From positions 124,001 to 188,000 of the forward strand of contig JAKASJ010000001.1 in assembly GCA_021819085.1 (NCBI GenBank): a DNA stretch of 64,000 bases, given 5' to 3'. A program made the position numbers and the translations under genes. The notes under the pieces were generated by a model. That model saw only the letters and a list, made by a program, of their open reading frames with translations, made no database searches and was not told the origin of the DNA. Shown piece by piece: positions 1 to 10,770 of this stretch. Positions within the stretch are counted from its first letter, which is position 1. Each line of letters opens with the position of its first letter. The DNA comes from Pseudomonadota bacterium. GTDB taxonomy: Bacteria > Pseudomonadota > Gammaproteobacteria > Acidiferrobacterales > UBA6901.

Positions 1-1167
1 CTGTGCCGGAGCGCCGCCCGGAGCCGCCGACGGACGGCCTTGCGCCTCCATGAGCTGGATGAAACGGTCGAACAGGGGGCCGATGTCGTGCGGTCCGGGA
101 CTCGCCTCGGGATGCCCCTGAAAGCAGAATACCGGCAGGTCGGTGCGCTCGAGCCCCTGAACCGAGCCGTCAAACAAAGACCGATGGGTTACGCGCAACG
201 TGGGTGGCAGACTCTCTTCGTCGACCGCAAAACCGTGGTTCTGGCTGGTGATCATCACGCGCCCGCTGGCAAGCTCCTGCACCGGATGGTTGGCGCCGTG
301 GTGACCGAATTTCATCTTTACCGTACGCGCACCGGAGGCCAGCCCAAGCAGCTGGTGGCCCAGACAGATGCCGAACACCGGCAGGCCGGTGGCGATAAGG
401 GCGCGGATGGCCTCGATCGCGTAGGTGCAGGGCTCCGGGTCGCCGGGACCGTTCGACAGGAAGATCCCGTGGGGACGCAGCGCAAGGGCCTCCGCGGCGC
501 CGGTCTTGGCCGGCACTACCGTGACACGGCAGCCGCGATCGGCCAGCATGCGCAGAATATTGCGCTTGATACCGAAGTCATACGCGACCACGTCGAAGCG
601 GTGTTCGGGCGCGGCGCGATGACCTATGCCCCGCTCCCACCCGCCTTGCTCCCAGAGATAGGACTCCTTGGTCGTCACCACTTTGGCGAGGTCCATGCCT
701 TTGAGTCCGGCAAAGGCGCGGGCGGCGGCAACGGCCGCCTTGCGGTCTATTTTCCCGTCTTCCCCGGCCGCCGTGATGCATCCGTTCTGCGCCCCTTTCT
801 CGCGCAGCAGGCGTGTCAGTCTTCGGGTGTCGATACCGGAAATGGCGACCACCCTGTGCTTGCGCAGGAACTCGGGCAGGCTCGCGGAAGCACGCCAATT
901 GCTCATACGCGCCGGCAGGTCGCGGATCACGAGACCGGCGGCAAATACCCGCCCGCTCTCCATGTCCTCGACGTTGACCCCGGTGTTGCCGATGTGGGGA
1001 TAGGTGAGCGTGACGATCTGCTTGGCGTACGAAGGGTCGGTGAGTATCTCCTGGTACCCGGTCATGGCGGTGTTGAACACCACTTCGCCGACCGCCTGCC
1101 CCGAAACACCAATGGCTTCCCCGGCAAAAAGGGCGCCATCTTCCAGGGCAAGCAGTGCAGGGCGCAT
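1..1167 (-). CDS. carA: Carbamoyl-phosphate synthase small subunit (C-terminus cut by window edge)
   Basis: Glutaminase subunit of carbamoyl-phosphate synthase, which hydrolyses glutamine and passes ammonia to CarB for arginine and pyrimidine synthesis in the cytoplasm. The frame is open from the ATG at 1165-1167 to base 1, so about 389 residues are seen and only the extreme C-terminus is missing. The class I amidotransferase site is complete: GICLGH with nucleophile Cys268, and GHPEASPGP with His352 and Glu354. A GGAGG lies about 10 bases before the ATG. The gene follows dapB on the same strand. The ATG overlaps the stop of a short leader ORF (TGATG), and a strong hairpin lies in that leader, so attenuation is likely. 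Confidence 0.95.
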   Translation of the reverse strand, partial: MRPALLALEDGALFAGEAIGVSGQAVGEVVFNTAMTGYQEILTDPSYAKQIVTLTYPHIGNTGVNVEDMESGRVFAAGLVIRDLPARMSNWRASASLPEFLRKHRVVAISGIDTRRLTRLLREKGAQNGCITAAGEDGKIDRKAAVAAARAFAGLKGMDLAKVVTTKESYLWEQGGWERGIGHRAAPEHRFDVVAYDFGIKRNILRMLADRGCRVTVVPAKTGAAEALALRPHGIFLSNGPGDPEPCTYAIEAIRALIATGLPVFGICLGHQLLGLASGARTVKMKFGHHGANHPVQELASGRVMITSQNHGFAVDEESLPPTLRVTHRSLFDGSVQGLERTDLPVFCFQGHPEASPGPHDIGPLFDRFIQLMEAQGRPSAAPGGAPAQ

Positions 1168-1247
1168 CAGCCGGATACCTCCACCGGTAGGCATGCGAAA
1201 ACGGGAGAGGCCGCACAAGCCTCTCCCGTTTTCGGTAATTCGTTCAT
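1167..1247 (-). CDS. Putative carA leader peptide (26 aa)
   Basis: Short ORF starting [10 protein letters not shown] and ending VEVSG. Its TGA overlaps the carA ATG by one base, so the two would be translationally coupled. The coding sequence runs straight through a 16-bp perfect stem-loop, the arrangement expected when ribosome position decides whether a hairpin forms. No strong Shine-Dalgarno sequence is visible. carAB leaders with attenuation-like features are known in pseudomonads; equating this ORF with them is inference. The peptide has no run of one regulatory amino acid, so control by pyrimidine-sensitive transcription speed would be more natural than codon starvation. Confidence 0.45.
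   Translation of the reverse strand: MNELPKTGEACAASPVFACLPVEVSG
1196..1234 (-). terminator. 16-bp perfect stem-loop in the carA leader (attenuator-like)
   Basis: Arms 1196-1211 and 1219-1234 are perfectly complementary around a 7-base loop. The stem has an outer A/T part and a GC-rich core, so each strand carries TTTT at the 3' side of the stem. It begins about 30 bases upstream of the carA start and lies inside the leader ORF. It could stop dapB read-through, or act as a conditional attenuator for carA. It is symmetric enough to work on either strand. Confidence 0.65.
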
Positions 1248-1378
1248 TGATTTGGGTGCTTCGAGTTGAAGCAACATTTTACGTGACCAACCCGCCAAAA
1301 GCAAACTGGCGAACGCACCGCGTGGGCCGTGCAAATGGCCTCGTTCAATGTCCCGGGGAGGCAGCGCCTGCGGGGCGG

Positions 1379-2224
<846 letters not shown>

Positions 2225-2480
2225 TTATTCGCCGGCGAGGGTCCCGGGCCGGGAACCCGCCTGCGCCGCCCGAAAGCAGGCAAACGGAGACGAAGCGGCA
2301 GGATAGCGCAAATGTACTAAGAATCCGGTCCCGGAGAAAGAATCGGAGGAAAAATCGGCATCAGCGGCTTTCCGTATGGATTCCCGGCGACCTTACACAG
2401 CTTCGGGGAATTGCCCCAAAGCCGCCACGCGGCGCGCTCACCGGCACCGCGAACCGCAGAAATTCGCCCCCCGTGCGGCC

Positions 2481-3125
2481 TCATTCGGCTCCGTCGGCGG
2501 GCAGCCTCGGCAACCGTTCCGTCATCGGGCGCCGGATCCGGCGCCCGATGACCATGACGATCCGGAAACCCAGCAGGACCGCGAGAATCGCGGCATAGAT
2601 GTCCGGATCTGTCGTGTTCAGCTTCACCAGCCAGAGATAATGCAGCACGCCGCCGATCGCAATCACGTAAACGAGGCGGTGCAATGCCTGCCAGCGCTTT
2701 GCCCCCAGACGCCGCACCATGCCATTGGTCGCTGTCAGCGCCAGGGGAATCAGCAACACGAAGCTGGCGAATCCGACGGTCATGAACGGCAGCCTGGAGA
2801 TGTCATGGAATATTGCCGTCCAGTCGAAGAACTGATCAAGGATGACATACGAGAGCACGTGCAGGCCGGTGTAGAAAAAGGAATAGAGACCAAACATGCG
2901 GCGAAACCGCAACAGCCAGTACCATCCCGTGAGCCTGCGCAACGGGGTCACGCTCAGCGTGACAAGCAGGAACACCAAAGCCCAGCGGCCGGTCGAATGC
3001 TCGATCGCCGCGATCGGATTGGCACCGAGACCACGACGCCATCCTTCCAGCGCCAGCACCACGAGCGGCACCAGGCAGGCCGCGAAAACGACGCGTTTCA
3101 GCCACAGGATGCGTACCGGAACCAT
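2481..3125 (-). CDS. msrQ: Haem-binding membrane subunit MsrQ of the periplasmic methionine sulfoxide reductase system
   Basis: Integral membrane b-type cytochrome of 214 residues that passes electrons from the respiratory chain or flavin reductases to MsrP. About six hydrophobic segments are seen, with conserved haem-ligand type histidines in YTGLHVLSY, ALHRLVYV and GVLHYLWLVK. The start lies 3 bases after the msrP stop, so the two form one unit. The 3' end of the gene contains a 32-bp perfect DNA palindrome (2521-2552), coding for a basic VIGRRIRRPM stretch. The family assignment is secure from the pairing with msrP. Confidence 0.93.
   Translation of the reverse strand: MVPVRILWLKRVVFAACLVPLVVLALEGWRRGLGANPIAAIEHSTGRWALVFLLVTLSVTPLRRLTGWYWLLRFRRMFGLYSFFYTGLHVLSYVILDQFFDWTAIFHDISRLPFMTVGFASFVLLIPLALTATNGMVRRLGAKRWQALHRLVYVIAIGGVLHYLWLVKLNTTDPDIYAAILAVLLGFRIVMVIGRRIRRPMTERLPRLPADGAE
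2521..2552. repeat. 32-bp perfect palindrome within the 3' end of msrQ
   Basis: Bases 2521-2536 are the exact reverse complement of 2537-2552, with no spacer, centred on a GGATCC. It lies in the last 25 codons of msrQ. As RNA it would make a very stable near-loopless hairpin before the end of the gene. There is no following T run, so it is not a classical terminator. Confidence 0.8.
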
Positions 3126-3128
3126 GCG

Positions 3129-4076
<948 letters not shown>

Positions 4077-4173
4077 GGGCACATCCTTTGACCTGTGCGG
4101 TGAAAGACCTAGGGAGGTCAACAATTGGACCACGTCCGGCGGTGGAGTTCCCCGCCGCCGGACGAGCCCCGGA

Positions 4174-4389
4174 TTACCGGCTGATGCCGGTGTAGCTGTG
4201 CTTCGTGAAGTGACGCAGAGGGCGAGCGCGCCGGCTTCCGCGTACCGCGGCGACGGGCAGCATGTCCGTTTTCGTCAGCGTCAGCGACTCAAGCATGTTT
4301 CCGCAGGCGACGTCGCCGCCGTATTTCCTCACCGCCGCGCCGACCTGGCGTAAGAAATCCCCGCGTCCGCCGGCCGAGAGAACGCGGAT
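4174..4389 (-). pseudogene. C-terminal remnant of a DsrE/DsrF-like gene
   Basis: Between dnaJ and msrP, 71 sense codons read without a start behind a TAA (4390-4392) and end at a TAA (4174-4176). The middle reads KYGGDVACGNMLESL then [13 protein letters not shown], which has the shape of the C-terminal half of small DsrE-family sulfur-relay proteins (a conserved Cys-Gly-Asn, then LTKxDxLP). The end FTKHSYTGI also fits. The N-terminal half is absent because dnaJ ends only 47 bases upstream. I read it as a decayed gene. It could instead be a chance frame; the family match is from memory of the motif. The rest of the 359-base gap 4077-4435 shows nothing clear. Confidence 0.45.
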
Positions 4390-4435
4390 TTAAGGCGCGC
4401 CGCCGTGGGGATTTATTCCGCCGGTTGCAATCCGC

Positions 4436-5572
4436 TTATCCGAGAAAGCTCTTGAGCTTATCCATCCACGACTGCTCGCGCGGATAATGACGCGCGCCGC
4501 CGACGCGCACCAGCGCATCAAACTCCTCCAGCAACTCCTTCTGGCGCTTGGTCAGATTGACCGGAGTCTCGATGCTGGTATGGCAGTAAAGGTCACCGAC
4601 GCTGCCTGAGCGTACGTTGGTCACGCCTTTGCCGCGCAGCCTGAAAACCTTGTCGCTCTGGGTGCCTGCAGGAATCTTGAGCGTGGCTCGCCCGTCCAGC
4701 GTGGGAATTTCCACTTCACCGCCGAGGGCCGCCGTGGCGAAACTGACCGGCATCTCGCAATGCAGATCGTCGCCGTCACGTTTGAAGATCGGATGTTCTT
4801 TCAGGCGTATCTGCACATAAAGATCGCCGGACGGACCACCGTTCTCTCCCGCCTCACCTTCTCCGGCCAGACGGATCTGGTCGCCTTCGTCGACGCCGGC
4901 CGGCACCTTCACCGACAGCGTCTTCGTGTGCTTGACACGCCCCTGGCCGTGGCAATCGGGACAGGGCGAGCTGATGACCTTGCCCGTGCCGCGGCAATTC
5001 GGACAGGTCTGCTGGATGGAGAAGAACCCCTGTTGCATGCGCACCTGGCCATGTCCGCCGCAGGTCGGGCAGGTCGTGGGGGCGGTACCGGCCCGCGCAC
5101 CACTGCCGTGGCAGGTTTCGCAGGTCTCAAGGGCCGGAACGCGGATACGCATCTCGGTGCCGCGCACCGCCTCCTCCAGGCCGAGCTCGAGATTGTAGCG
5201 AAGGTCTGCGCCACGAAAAGACTGATTGCCGCGCGTGCGTCCGCCGCCCCCGAATATGTCTCCGAAAACATCGCCGAAAATATCGGCGAAGTTCGCACCG
5301 GCGCCGGCCCCGTAGAAGCCGCCGCGCCCGGCGGCCGCCGCGCCCGGATCGACTCCCGCATGTCCGAACTGGTCGTAGGCCGCACGCTTCTGGGCATCGC
5401 TCAGTATTTCGTAGGCCTCCTTCGCTTCCTTGAAGCTGGCCTCGGCACTTGTGTCATTCGGGTTGCGGTCCGGGTGGTATTTCATCGCCAGACGGCGATA
5501 GGACTTCTTGATATCCGCCTCAGACGCGTTGCGTGGTACCCCAAGTACTTCGTAATAATCGCGTTTCGCCAT
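4436..5572 (-). CDS. dnaJ: Hsp40 co-chaperone DnaJ
   Basis: Cytoplasmic co-chaperone that delivers unfolded proteins to DnaK and stimulates its ATPase. The 378 residues carry all parts of a class A DnaJ: J domain with HPD at 33-35, a Gly/Phe-rich linker (about 75-115), four CxxCxGxG-type zinc-binding repeats ([32 protein letters not shown]), and the C-terminal substrate domain. It lies about 290 bases downstream of dnaK, with a hairpin in the gap, so some transcripts probably stop after dnaK. Confidence 0.98.
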   Translation of the reverse strand: MAKRDYYEVLGVPRNASEADIKKSYRRLAMKYHPDRNPNDTSAEASFKEAKEAYEILSDAQKRAAYDQFGHAGVDPGAAAAGRGGFYGAGAGANFADIFGDVFGDIFGGGGRTRGNQSFRGADLRYNLELGLEEAVRGTEMRIRVPALETCETCHGSGARAGTAPTTCPTCGGHGQVRMQQGFFSIQQTCPNCRGTGKVISSPCPDCHGQGRVKHTKTLSVKVPAGVDEGDQIRLAGEGEAGENGGPSGDLYVQIRLKEHPIFKRDGDDLHCEMPVSFATAALGGEVEIPTLDGRATLKIPAGTQSDKVFRLRGKGVTNVRSGSVGDLYCHTSIETPVNLTKRQKELLEEFDALVRVGGARHYPREQSWMDKLKSFLG

Positions 5573-5801
5573 GGCTCGACGTAGCTAAGTGATCCCGCCC
5601 CGGGTAAGTCCGGGGATCCTGTTTCCTGCCGTCCGGATACGTACCCGGCCGCAGCCTGTACACCGGGACCGAAACTCCCGATTCGACGCATTTTCCGGTA
5701 CGGCGGCAACGGCGCGTGAACCGCGCCGGCTCCGTACAGGCCGGGCACCCCGGACCAAAATGCGGCCATTTCCGCCAGCCGGCGGCTGCATCGCCCACAG
5801 C

Positions 5802-5846
5802 AAAGGGCACTGTGACGAAACCGAGGTTCCGTCCACCGTGCCCTTT
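5802..5846 (-). terminator. Stem-loop downstream of dnaK
   Basis: Arms 5802-5810 and 5838-5846 are perfectly complementary (9 bp, AAAGGGCAC) around a loop that holds a second small stem. It lies just after the dnaK stop on the dnaK transcript strand. Only three T follow, so termination may be partial, which would make dnaJ less abundant than dnaK. It could also be an RNA-stabilising element. Confidence 0.5.
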
Positions 5847-5865
5847 AACAGCCCGCTGATGCCGG

Positions 5866-7806
5866 CTACTTCTTGCCTTTGTTTTCCTTCACTTCCTCGA
5901 ATTCCGCATCGACGACATTGTCCTTGCCTGCAGCTGCGGACTCGGCCGCCCCCTCGGTGGCACCGGCGGCTTCGGCACCCTGGGAACCCGCCTGGCCATA
6001 CATATGCTCCGCCAGCTTGTGGCTCGCTTCGGCCAGTGCCTGCGACTTGCTTTCGATTGCATCCTTGTCGTCGCTCTTGACCACAGACTCGAGATCCCGT
6101 ATCGCCGCTTCGATCTTGTCCCTGTCGGACGCGGGGATCTTGTCGCCCATCTCCTTCATGGACTTGCGCACGCTATGGATCAGCCCATCACCCCGGTTGC
6201 GGGCATCGACGAGCTCGTGCGCCTTGCGGTCTTCCTCGGCATGCGCCTCGGCATCCTTGACCATGCGATCGATCTCGGTATCGGAGAGACCGGAGCTCGA
6301 CTTGATCACGATCTTGTTTTCCTTGCCGGTTGCCTTGTCCTTGGCCGAAACATGCAGGATACCGTTGGCGTCTATGTCGAAGGTAACCTCGATCTGCGGC
6401 ATCCCACGCGGCGCCGGCGGAATATCGCTCAGGTCGAACCGGCCCAGCGACTTGTTTCCGCTCGCCATTTCGCGCTCACCCTGCAGCACATGCACTGTAA
6501 CCGCCGTCTGGTTATCGTCGGCGGTGGAGAACACCTGCGACGCCTTGGTCGGGATGGTGGTGTTCTTCTGAATGAGCTTGGTCATCACTCCGCCCATCGT
6601 CTCGATGCCGAGAGACAGCGGCGTCACGTCCAGCAGCAGCACATCCTTGACCTCGCCGCCCAGCACGCCACCCTGGATCGCCGCGCCGATCGCAACGGCC
6701 TCGTCCGGATTGACGTCCTTGCGCGGTTCCCGGCCGAAGAAATCCTTCACCGCCTCCTGCACCTTGGGCATGCGGGTCTGGCCACCTACCAGGATCACGT
6801 CGTCGATTTCGCTCGCCTTCAGACCGGCATCCTTCAGCGCGATCTTGCACGGCTCGACCGTACGCGCAATCAGGTCCTCGACCAGGCTCTCAAGCTTGGC
6901 GCGCGTGAGCTTGATATTAAGATGTTTGGGACCGCTCGCATCGGCCGTGATGTACGGCAGGTTCACTTCCGTCTGCTGGCTCGAGGACAGCTCGATCTTG
7001 GCCTTCTCGGCTGCATCCTTGAGGCGCTGCAGCGCAAGCGGATCCTTGTGCAGATCCACACCGTTGTCCCTTTTGAACTCGTCGACGAGGTAATCGATGA
7101 TCCGCTTGTCAAAGTCCTCACCGCCCAGGAACGTATCGCCGTTGGTCGAAAGAACCTCGAACTGATGTTCCTTGTCGACTTCAGCGATCTCGATAATCGA
7201 GATGTCGAACGTGCCGCCGCCCAGATCGTATACCGCGATCTTGCGATCACCTTCTCTCTTGTCCATGCCGAAAGCCAGCGCGGCCGCGGTCGGTTCGTTG
7301 ATGATGCGCTTGACTTCGAGACCGGCGATCTTGCCGGCGTCCTTGGTTGCCTGGCGCTGCGAGTCATTGAAATAGGCGGGGACGGTGATCACAGCTTCGG
7401 TGACCTCCTCGCCCAGGTAATCCTCGGCCGTCTTCTTCATCTTCTGCAGCACGCGCGCGGAGATCTCCGGCGGCGCCATGGACTTGCCCTTGGCCTCGAC
7501 CCAGGCATCGCCGTTCTTCGCCTTGGTGATCCGGTAGGGAACCATCTTGACGTCGCGCTGGACCACCTCGTCCTCGAACTTGCGCCCGATCAGCCGCTTC
7601 ACCGCATACAAGGTGTTGGCGGGGTTGGTGATCGCCTGACGCTTGGCCACCTGGCCCACCACCACTTCGTTGTCCGCGGTAAATGCGACGATGGACGGTG
7701 TGGTGCGGTCACCTTCACTGTTCTCGATGACGCGCGGCTTGCCCCCCTCCATGACGGCCACGCAGGAGTTGGTAGTGCCTAAATCGATGCCGATAATCTT
7801 TGCCAT
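5866..7806 (-). CDS. dnaK: Hsp70 chaperone DnaK
   Basis: ATP-dependent Hsp70 of 646 residues, the usual length. The start [14 protein letters not shown] is the phosphate-1 signature; [13 protein letters not shown] and the [13 protein letters not shown] stretch are the other two Hsp70 signatures. The substrate-binding domain and helical lid follow, ending in an Ala/Gly-rich tail and an acidic EEVKE near the end. It lies 94 bases downstream of grpE and upstream of dnaJ. The opposite strand carries a 592-codon open frame, which is a composition shadow of this gene. Confidence 0.99.
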   Translation of the reverse strand: MAKIIGIDLGTTNSCVAVMEGGKPRVIENSEGDRTTPSIVAFTADNEVVVGQVAKRQAITNPANTLYAVKRLIGRKFEDEVVQRDVKMVPYRITKAKNGDAWVEAKGKSMAPPEISARVLQKMKKTAEDYLGEEVTEAVITVPAYFNDSQRQATKDAGKIAGLEVKRIINEPTAAALAFGMDKREGDRKIAVYDLGGGTFDISIIEIAEVDKEHQFEVLSTNGDTFLGGEDFDKRIIDYLVDEFKRDNGVDLHKDPLALQRLKDAAEKAKIELSSSQQTEVNLPYITADASGPKHLNIKLTRAKLESLVEDLIARTVEPCKIALKDAGLKASEIDDVILVGGQTRMPKVQEAVKDFFGREPRKDVNPDEAVAIGAAIQGGVLGGEVKDVLLLDVTPLSLGIETMGGVMTKLIQKNTTIPTKASQVFSTADDNQTAVTVHVLQGEREMASGNKSLGRFDLSDIPPAPRGMPQIEVTFDIDANGILHVSAKDKATGKENKIVIKSSSGLSDTEIDRMVKDAEAHAEEDRKAHELVDARNRGDGLIHSVRKSMKEMGDKIPASDRDKIEAAIRDLESVVKSDDKDAIESKSQALAEASHKLAEHMYGQAGSQGAEAAGATEGAAESAAAGKDNVVDAEFEEVKENKGKK

Positions 7807-7900
7807 TGTACAATCCTCGCAATAACCTTATTTTCGGTATGTTTACCGTGCCTTAAGGCAGTAGGTGGGGGGGGATCCGGCGTTTTTCAATTGCTTTCAT

Positions 7901-8512
7901 TCAAGATTGGCCGTGTCGGGCCACCACCACCATCGCCGGGCGCAACAGACGGTTGTGCAGGAGGTAGCCGCGCTGGACGGTGGCCAGGACGTGGTTTTCA
8001 GGCACATCCGCGGACTCGACCATGCTCATGGCCTGGTGGCGTTCCGGGTCGAACTTCTCACCTTTCTGCGGATCCACTGTCGCGATCGCGAATTTCTGGA
8101 AGATGGTGTCCATGAGCTTCAGCGTGAGGTCCAGGCCTTCGACCATTTTCTGGATCAGTTGCCGCTCCGCGGTCTCCTCGGCCTGGGACAGGATATCGAC
8201 GGCGCGGGCACGCTCCAGACTGTCCTTTACCGACAGCATCTCGAGCGCAAAGCGTTCTATGCCGTATTTATGGGCGTTCGCCACATCCGTCTCCGCGCGC
8301 CGGCGGATATTTTCCATCTCCGCCTTCGCACGCAGAAACTTGTCCAGATTCTCGGCCGCCTGGCTGCGCGCTGCGTCGAGTTCGGCACGCAGGCCGGAGA
8401 TATCCGGCGCGGTCGCGTCCGGCGACCCGGCGGTCAGCGGGGGGACGCTGGCCTCGGCACCGGAGAGGTTTTGGGCCGGGACACCGGCCTCAACGGGTTT
8501 CTTGTGGCTCAT
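7901..8512 (-). CDS. grpE: Nucleotide exchange factor GrpE
   Basis: Homodimeric exchange factor that releases ADP from DnaK. The 203 residues have a low-complexity N-terminus, a long coiled coil (about 40-95, with KFLRAKAEMENIRRRAE) and the C-terminal beta domain with the family pattern GVEGLDLTLK-like, GEKFDPERHQAMSMV and VQRGYLLHNRLLRPAMV. It lies between hrcA and dnaK. A sigma-32-like promoter stands in the hrcA-grpE gap, so grpE-dnaK should be heat inducible independently of hrcA. Confidence 0.98.
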   Translation of the reverse strand: MSHKKPVEAGVPAQNLSGAEASVPPLTAGSPDATAPDISGLRAELDAARSQAAENLDKFLRAKAEMENIRRRAETDVANAHKYGIERFALEMLSVKDSLERARAVDILSQAEETAERQLIQKMVEGLDLTLKLMDTIFQKFAIATVDPQKGEKFDPERHQAMSMVESADVPENHVLATVQRGYLLHNRLLRPAMVVVARHGQS

Positions 8513-8570
8513 GAACTTGTTTCAACTCCATTGCTGCGGCAATCAAAGCCGGAATTATAGTCCGTGGTCA

Positions 8571-8596
8571 ATGGGGACCTGCAAGCGGGCTTTCAA
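8571..8596 (-). promoter_or_regulatory. Sigma-32-like heat-shock promoter before grpE
   Basis: On the minus strand TTGAAA (8591-8596) is followed after 14 bases by CCCCATTG (hexamer CCCCAT at 8571-8576). This matches the enterobacterial sigma-32 consensus (CTTGAAA, 13-15 bases, CCCCATNT) closely. It lies between the hrcA stop (8621) and the grpE start (8512), about 60 bases upstream of grpE. Functional assignment is by consensus match only. Confidence 0.6.
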
Positions 8597-8620
8597 CCGT
8601 CGGAACCGGCGCACAGCCGG

Positions 8621-9658
8621 TCAGCGTCCTTCGGTGCTGAGGACACCCCCCAGCAAACGCGCCGTAACGTCCACGATCGATATGACGTGGTCATACGCCA
8701 TGCGCGTGGGGCCGATGACGCCAAGCGTTCCCACCACGCGCCCATCCACCTGATACGGAGCCATGACCACGCTGCATTCGTCCAGCGATTGGTATCCGGA
8801 TTCGCCACCGATGAAGACCTGGATACTCTCCGCATGCATGCTTTGATCGAGCAGATGCAGCAGGTCGCGCTTGGTAGTAAACGTTTCGAAGAGCTTGCGC
8901 AGCTTCTCTATGTCGCCGAGATCGGGGATATTCAGAAGGTTCGATTCCCCGCTCACCACCAGATCCGGTTCGCTGCTCTGCTCATCAGCAAAAATATGAC
9001 GCGCCATGTCGGTCGCATTCTTCACGGCGCGCTGCATCGCATCCCCATCCGCCTGCAGGTCATCGAGCAGACTGCGCCTGACTTCGCTCAGCGGGCACCC
9101 GGAATACCTGTCGTTGAAGCAATTGGCGGCCTCGACGAGCTCAGCGTGCGAATAATGCCGGTCGACATTGATCACCCGGTTATGCACCCTGCCACTGCGG
9201 GTCACCAGGATGACCAGAATGCGGTTGGCTGCGGGCAACGACAGGAACTCGATCTGCCGGAAAGACTCCTCCTGGCGCGGAACCAGCACGATTCCGGCGA
9301 GCTTAGTCACCTGGGAAAGCAGCGTCGACGCCGATTCCATCAGGTGCATGGGATTGCCGTCATAGGCAAGCTCATCTCCCAGGCGATAGATTTCGGCACT
9401 GTCGAGAGTTCGCACCTTGAGCAGGCTATCCACAAACATACGGTAGCCCAATGCGGTCGGAATCCGGCCCGCCGAGGTATGCGGGGCACGGATCAGCCCG
9501 AGATCCTCGAGATCCGCCATCACATTGCGTATGGTGGCAGGACTGAGATCCAGCCCCGCCTGCTTCGAAAGCGTGCGCGAACCGATGGGTTGTCCGTCGG
9601 TAATATACTTCTCGATCAGCGCTTTAAGCAAAACCTCCGCGCGCGGGCTTAGGACCAT
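8621..9658 (-). CDS. hrcA: Heat-inducible transcription repressor HrcA
   Basis: Repressor that binds the CIRCE operator and is kept active by GroEL. I start it at the ATG 9656-9658 (MVLSPRAEVLLKALIEKYI), giving 345 residues, the family length; the open frame continues upstream to 10273 but only across the divergent nadK. The winged-helix domain (SPATIRNVMADLEDLGLI, about 39-56) is followed by the GAF-like domain and the inserted dimerisation domain. A CIRCE element lies 22 bases upstream over its own promoter, so it autoregulates. Confidence 0.96.
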   Translation of the reverse strand: MVLSPRAEVLLKALIEKYITDGQPIGSRTLSKQAGLDLSPATIRNVMADLEDLGLIRAPHTSAGRIPTALGYRMFVDSLLKVRTLDSAEIYRLGDELAYDGNPMHLMESASTLLSQVTKLAGIVLVPRQEESFRQIEFLSLPAANRILVILVTRSGRVHNRVINVDRHYSHAELVEAANCFNDRYSGCPLSEVRRSLLDDLQADGDAMQRAVKNATDMARHIFADEQSSEPDLVVSGESNLLNIPDLGDIEKLRKLFETFTTKRDLLHLLDQSMHAESIQVFIGGESGYQSLDECSVVMAPYQVDGRVVGTLGVIGPTRMAYDHVISIVDVTARLLGGVLSTEGR

Positions 9659-9679
9659 CTGCACGAAATTCACTCCGGT

Positions 9680-9706
9680 CTGGCACTCTGATTGCCCGAG
9701 TGCTAA
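9680..9706. promoter_or_regulatory. CIRCE operator upstream of hrcA
   Basis: GAGTGCTAA (9698-9706) is a perfect CIRCE half-site. The other arm, CTGGCACTC (9680-9688), matches 7 of 9 positions, with the canonical 9-base spacer. It lies downstream of a sigma-70 promoter and overlaps the expected transcription start, so HrcA binding would block hrcA transcription. No second CIRCE was seen before grpE, dnaK or dnaJ. Confidence 0.9.
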
Positions 9707-9710
9707 AAGG

Positions 9711-9739
9711 AAGCTATCAACCTGGATGGAGCCTGTCAA
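9711..9739 (-). promoter_or_regulatory. Sigma-70 promoter of hrcA
   Basis: On the minus strand a perfect TTGACA (9734-9739) is followed by a 17-base spacer and TAGCTT (9711-9716). Transcription would start near 9704, inside the CIRCE element. Confidence 0.7.
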
Positions 9740-9869
9740 CTCCGTTGGCGGCCTGGCGCGCCGGGTCCGTATCCCGGTGGCAGGCTTGCCCACTGGCTGG
9801 CGCACCCGGCCGGCTTTGGCGGCTTTGTCGCCCCATGATAGCTTATCGTCACCTACCGGAAGCTGCATG

Positions 9870-10769
9870 ATGCCCAAAGACGACCGAATCAAGGCAAGCA
9901 CCATCAAGACTGTCGGACTGTTCGGCAAGTACGGGGACAAGTCCGTCGGAGCGGTTCTCGACCGGATATATGGCTTCTTGCGCACCCGCGGACTGGATGT
10001 CGTAGTGGAAGAAACGACGGCAGGCCTGCTCGCGTCGCCTGGCGCCCGCACTGCAGCGCCGGAAAGAATCGCGTGTGAGATCGACATGGCAATCGTCGTG
10101 GGCGGAGACGGCACCATGCTCAACGTAGCGCGCCGGCTCGCGGCGCGAGCCGTCCCGCTGATCGGCATAAACCTCGGCCGTCGCGGTTTTCTCACCGACA
10201 TTCCGAAAGACAGCGTTCTGGACAGTCTGGCCGCAGTGCTGGACGGAGACTTCCACAGCGAGTTGCGGATCATGCTGAACGTCGAACTGCGGCGCGACGA
10301 TCACATCGTACACACGGCCAATGCGCTGAATGACGTGGTCGTCAACAAGGGCCAGCTCGCGCGTCTGATCGAATTCGAGGTGTATGTCGACGGGGAGTTC
10401 GTAAGCAGCACGCGGGGTGACGGCATCATCGTCGCCACCCCCACCGGATCGACAGCCTACGCGCTGTCCGCCGGCGGGCCAATACTGCATCCGACGCTGC
10501 CGGCGCTCGTGCTCGTGCCGATCTGTCCTCACACCCTCAGCAACCGGCCGGTGGCGATCAACAGCGACAGCCGCGTGGAAATCGCAATGACCAACGTAAG
10601 CAATCAAAGCGCATACCTGACGTTCGACGGCCAGATGGGGCATGCGCTTCAGGACCATGACCACATATGCGTGCGCCGTTCCGACAGCCCGGTCATACTG
10701 ATTCATCCGTCCGACCACAGCCACTTCGATGTGCTGCGCACCAAACTGCGCTGGGGCGAAAATTTCTAG
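9870..10769 (+). CDS. nadK: NAD kinase
   Basis: Phosphorylates NAD to NADP. With the ATG at 9870 the protein has 299 residues; an adjacent in-frame ATG at 9867 is the alternative, and I prefer 9870 because it spaces better from CGGAAG. Family motifs are present: GGDGTMLNVAR (78-88), the NDVVV strand, and the glycine-rich ATPTGSTAYALSAGGP loop. It is divergent from hrcA, and recN starts 1 base after its stop, so the two are co-transcribed. Confidence 0.96.
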   Translation: MPKDDRIKASTIKTVGLFGKYGDKSVGAVLDRIYGFLRTRGLDVVVEETTAGLLASPGARTAAPERIACEIDMAIVVGGDGTMLNVARRLAARAVPLIGINLGRRGFLTDIPKDSVLDSLAAVLDGDFHSELRIMLNVELRRDDHIVHTANALNDVVVNKGQLARLIEFEVYVDGEFVSSTRGDGIIVATPTGSTAYALSAGGPILHPTLPALVLVPICPHTLSNRPVAINSDSRVEIAMTNVSNQSAYLTFDGQMGHALQDHDHICVRRSDSPVILIHPSDHSHFDVLRTKLRWGENF

Positions 10770-10770
10770 G

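Noticed and set aside
6004-7782. 592-codon plus-strand open frame opposite dnaK
   Set aside because: It mirrors dnaK codon use, has no known motif and no ribosome site. A high-GC antisense shadow.
7807-7900. Possible sigma-32 promoter directly before dnaK
   Set aside because: TTGAAA is present but the -10 part is only a C run with poor spacing; the promoter before grpE fits much better.
9659-10273. N-terminal extension of the hrcA frame by 205 codons
   Set aside because: It runs antisense to nadK and across the CIRCE element and promoter; HrcA homologues start at 9658.
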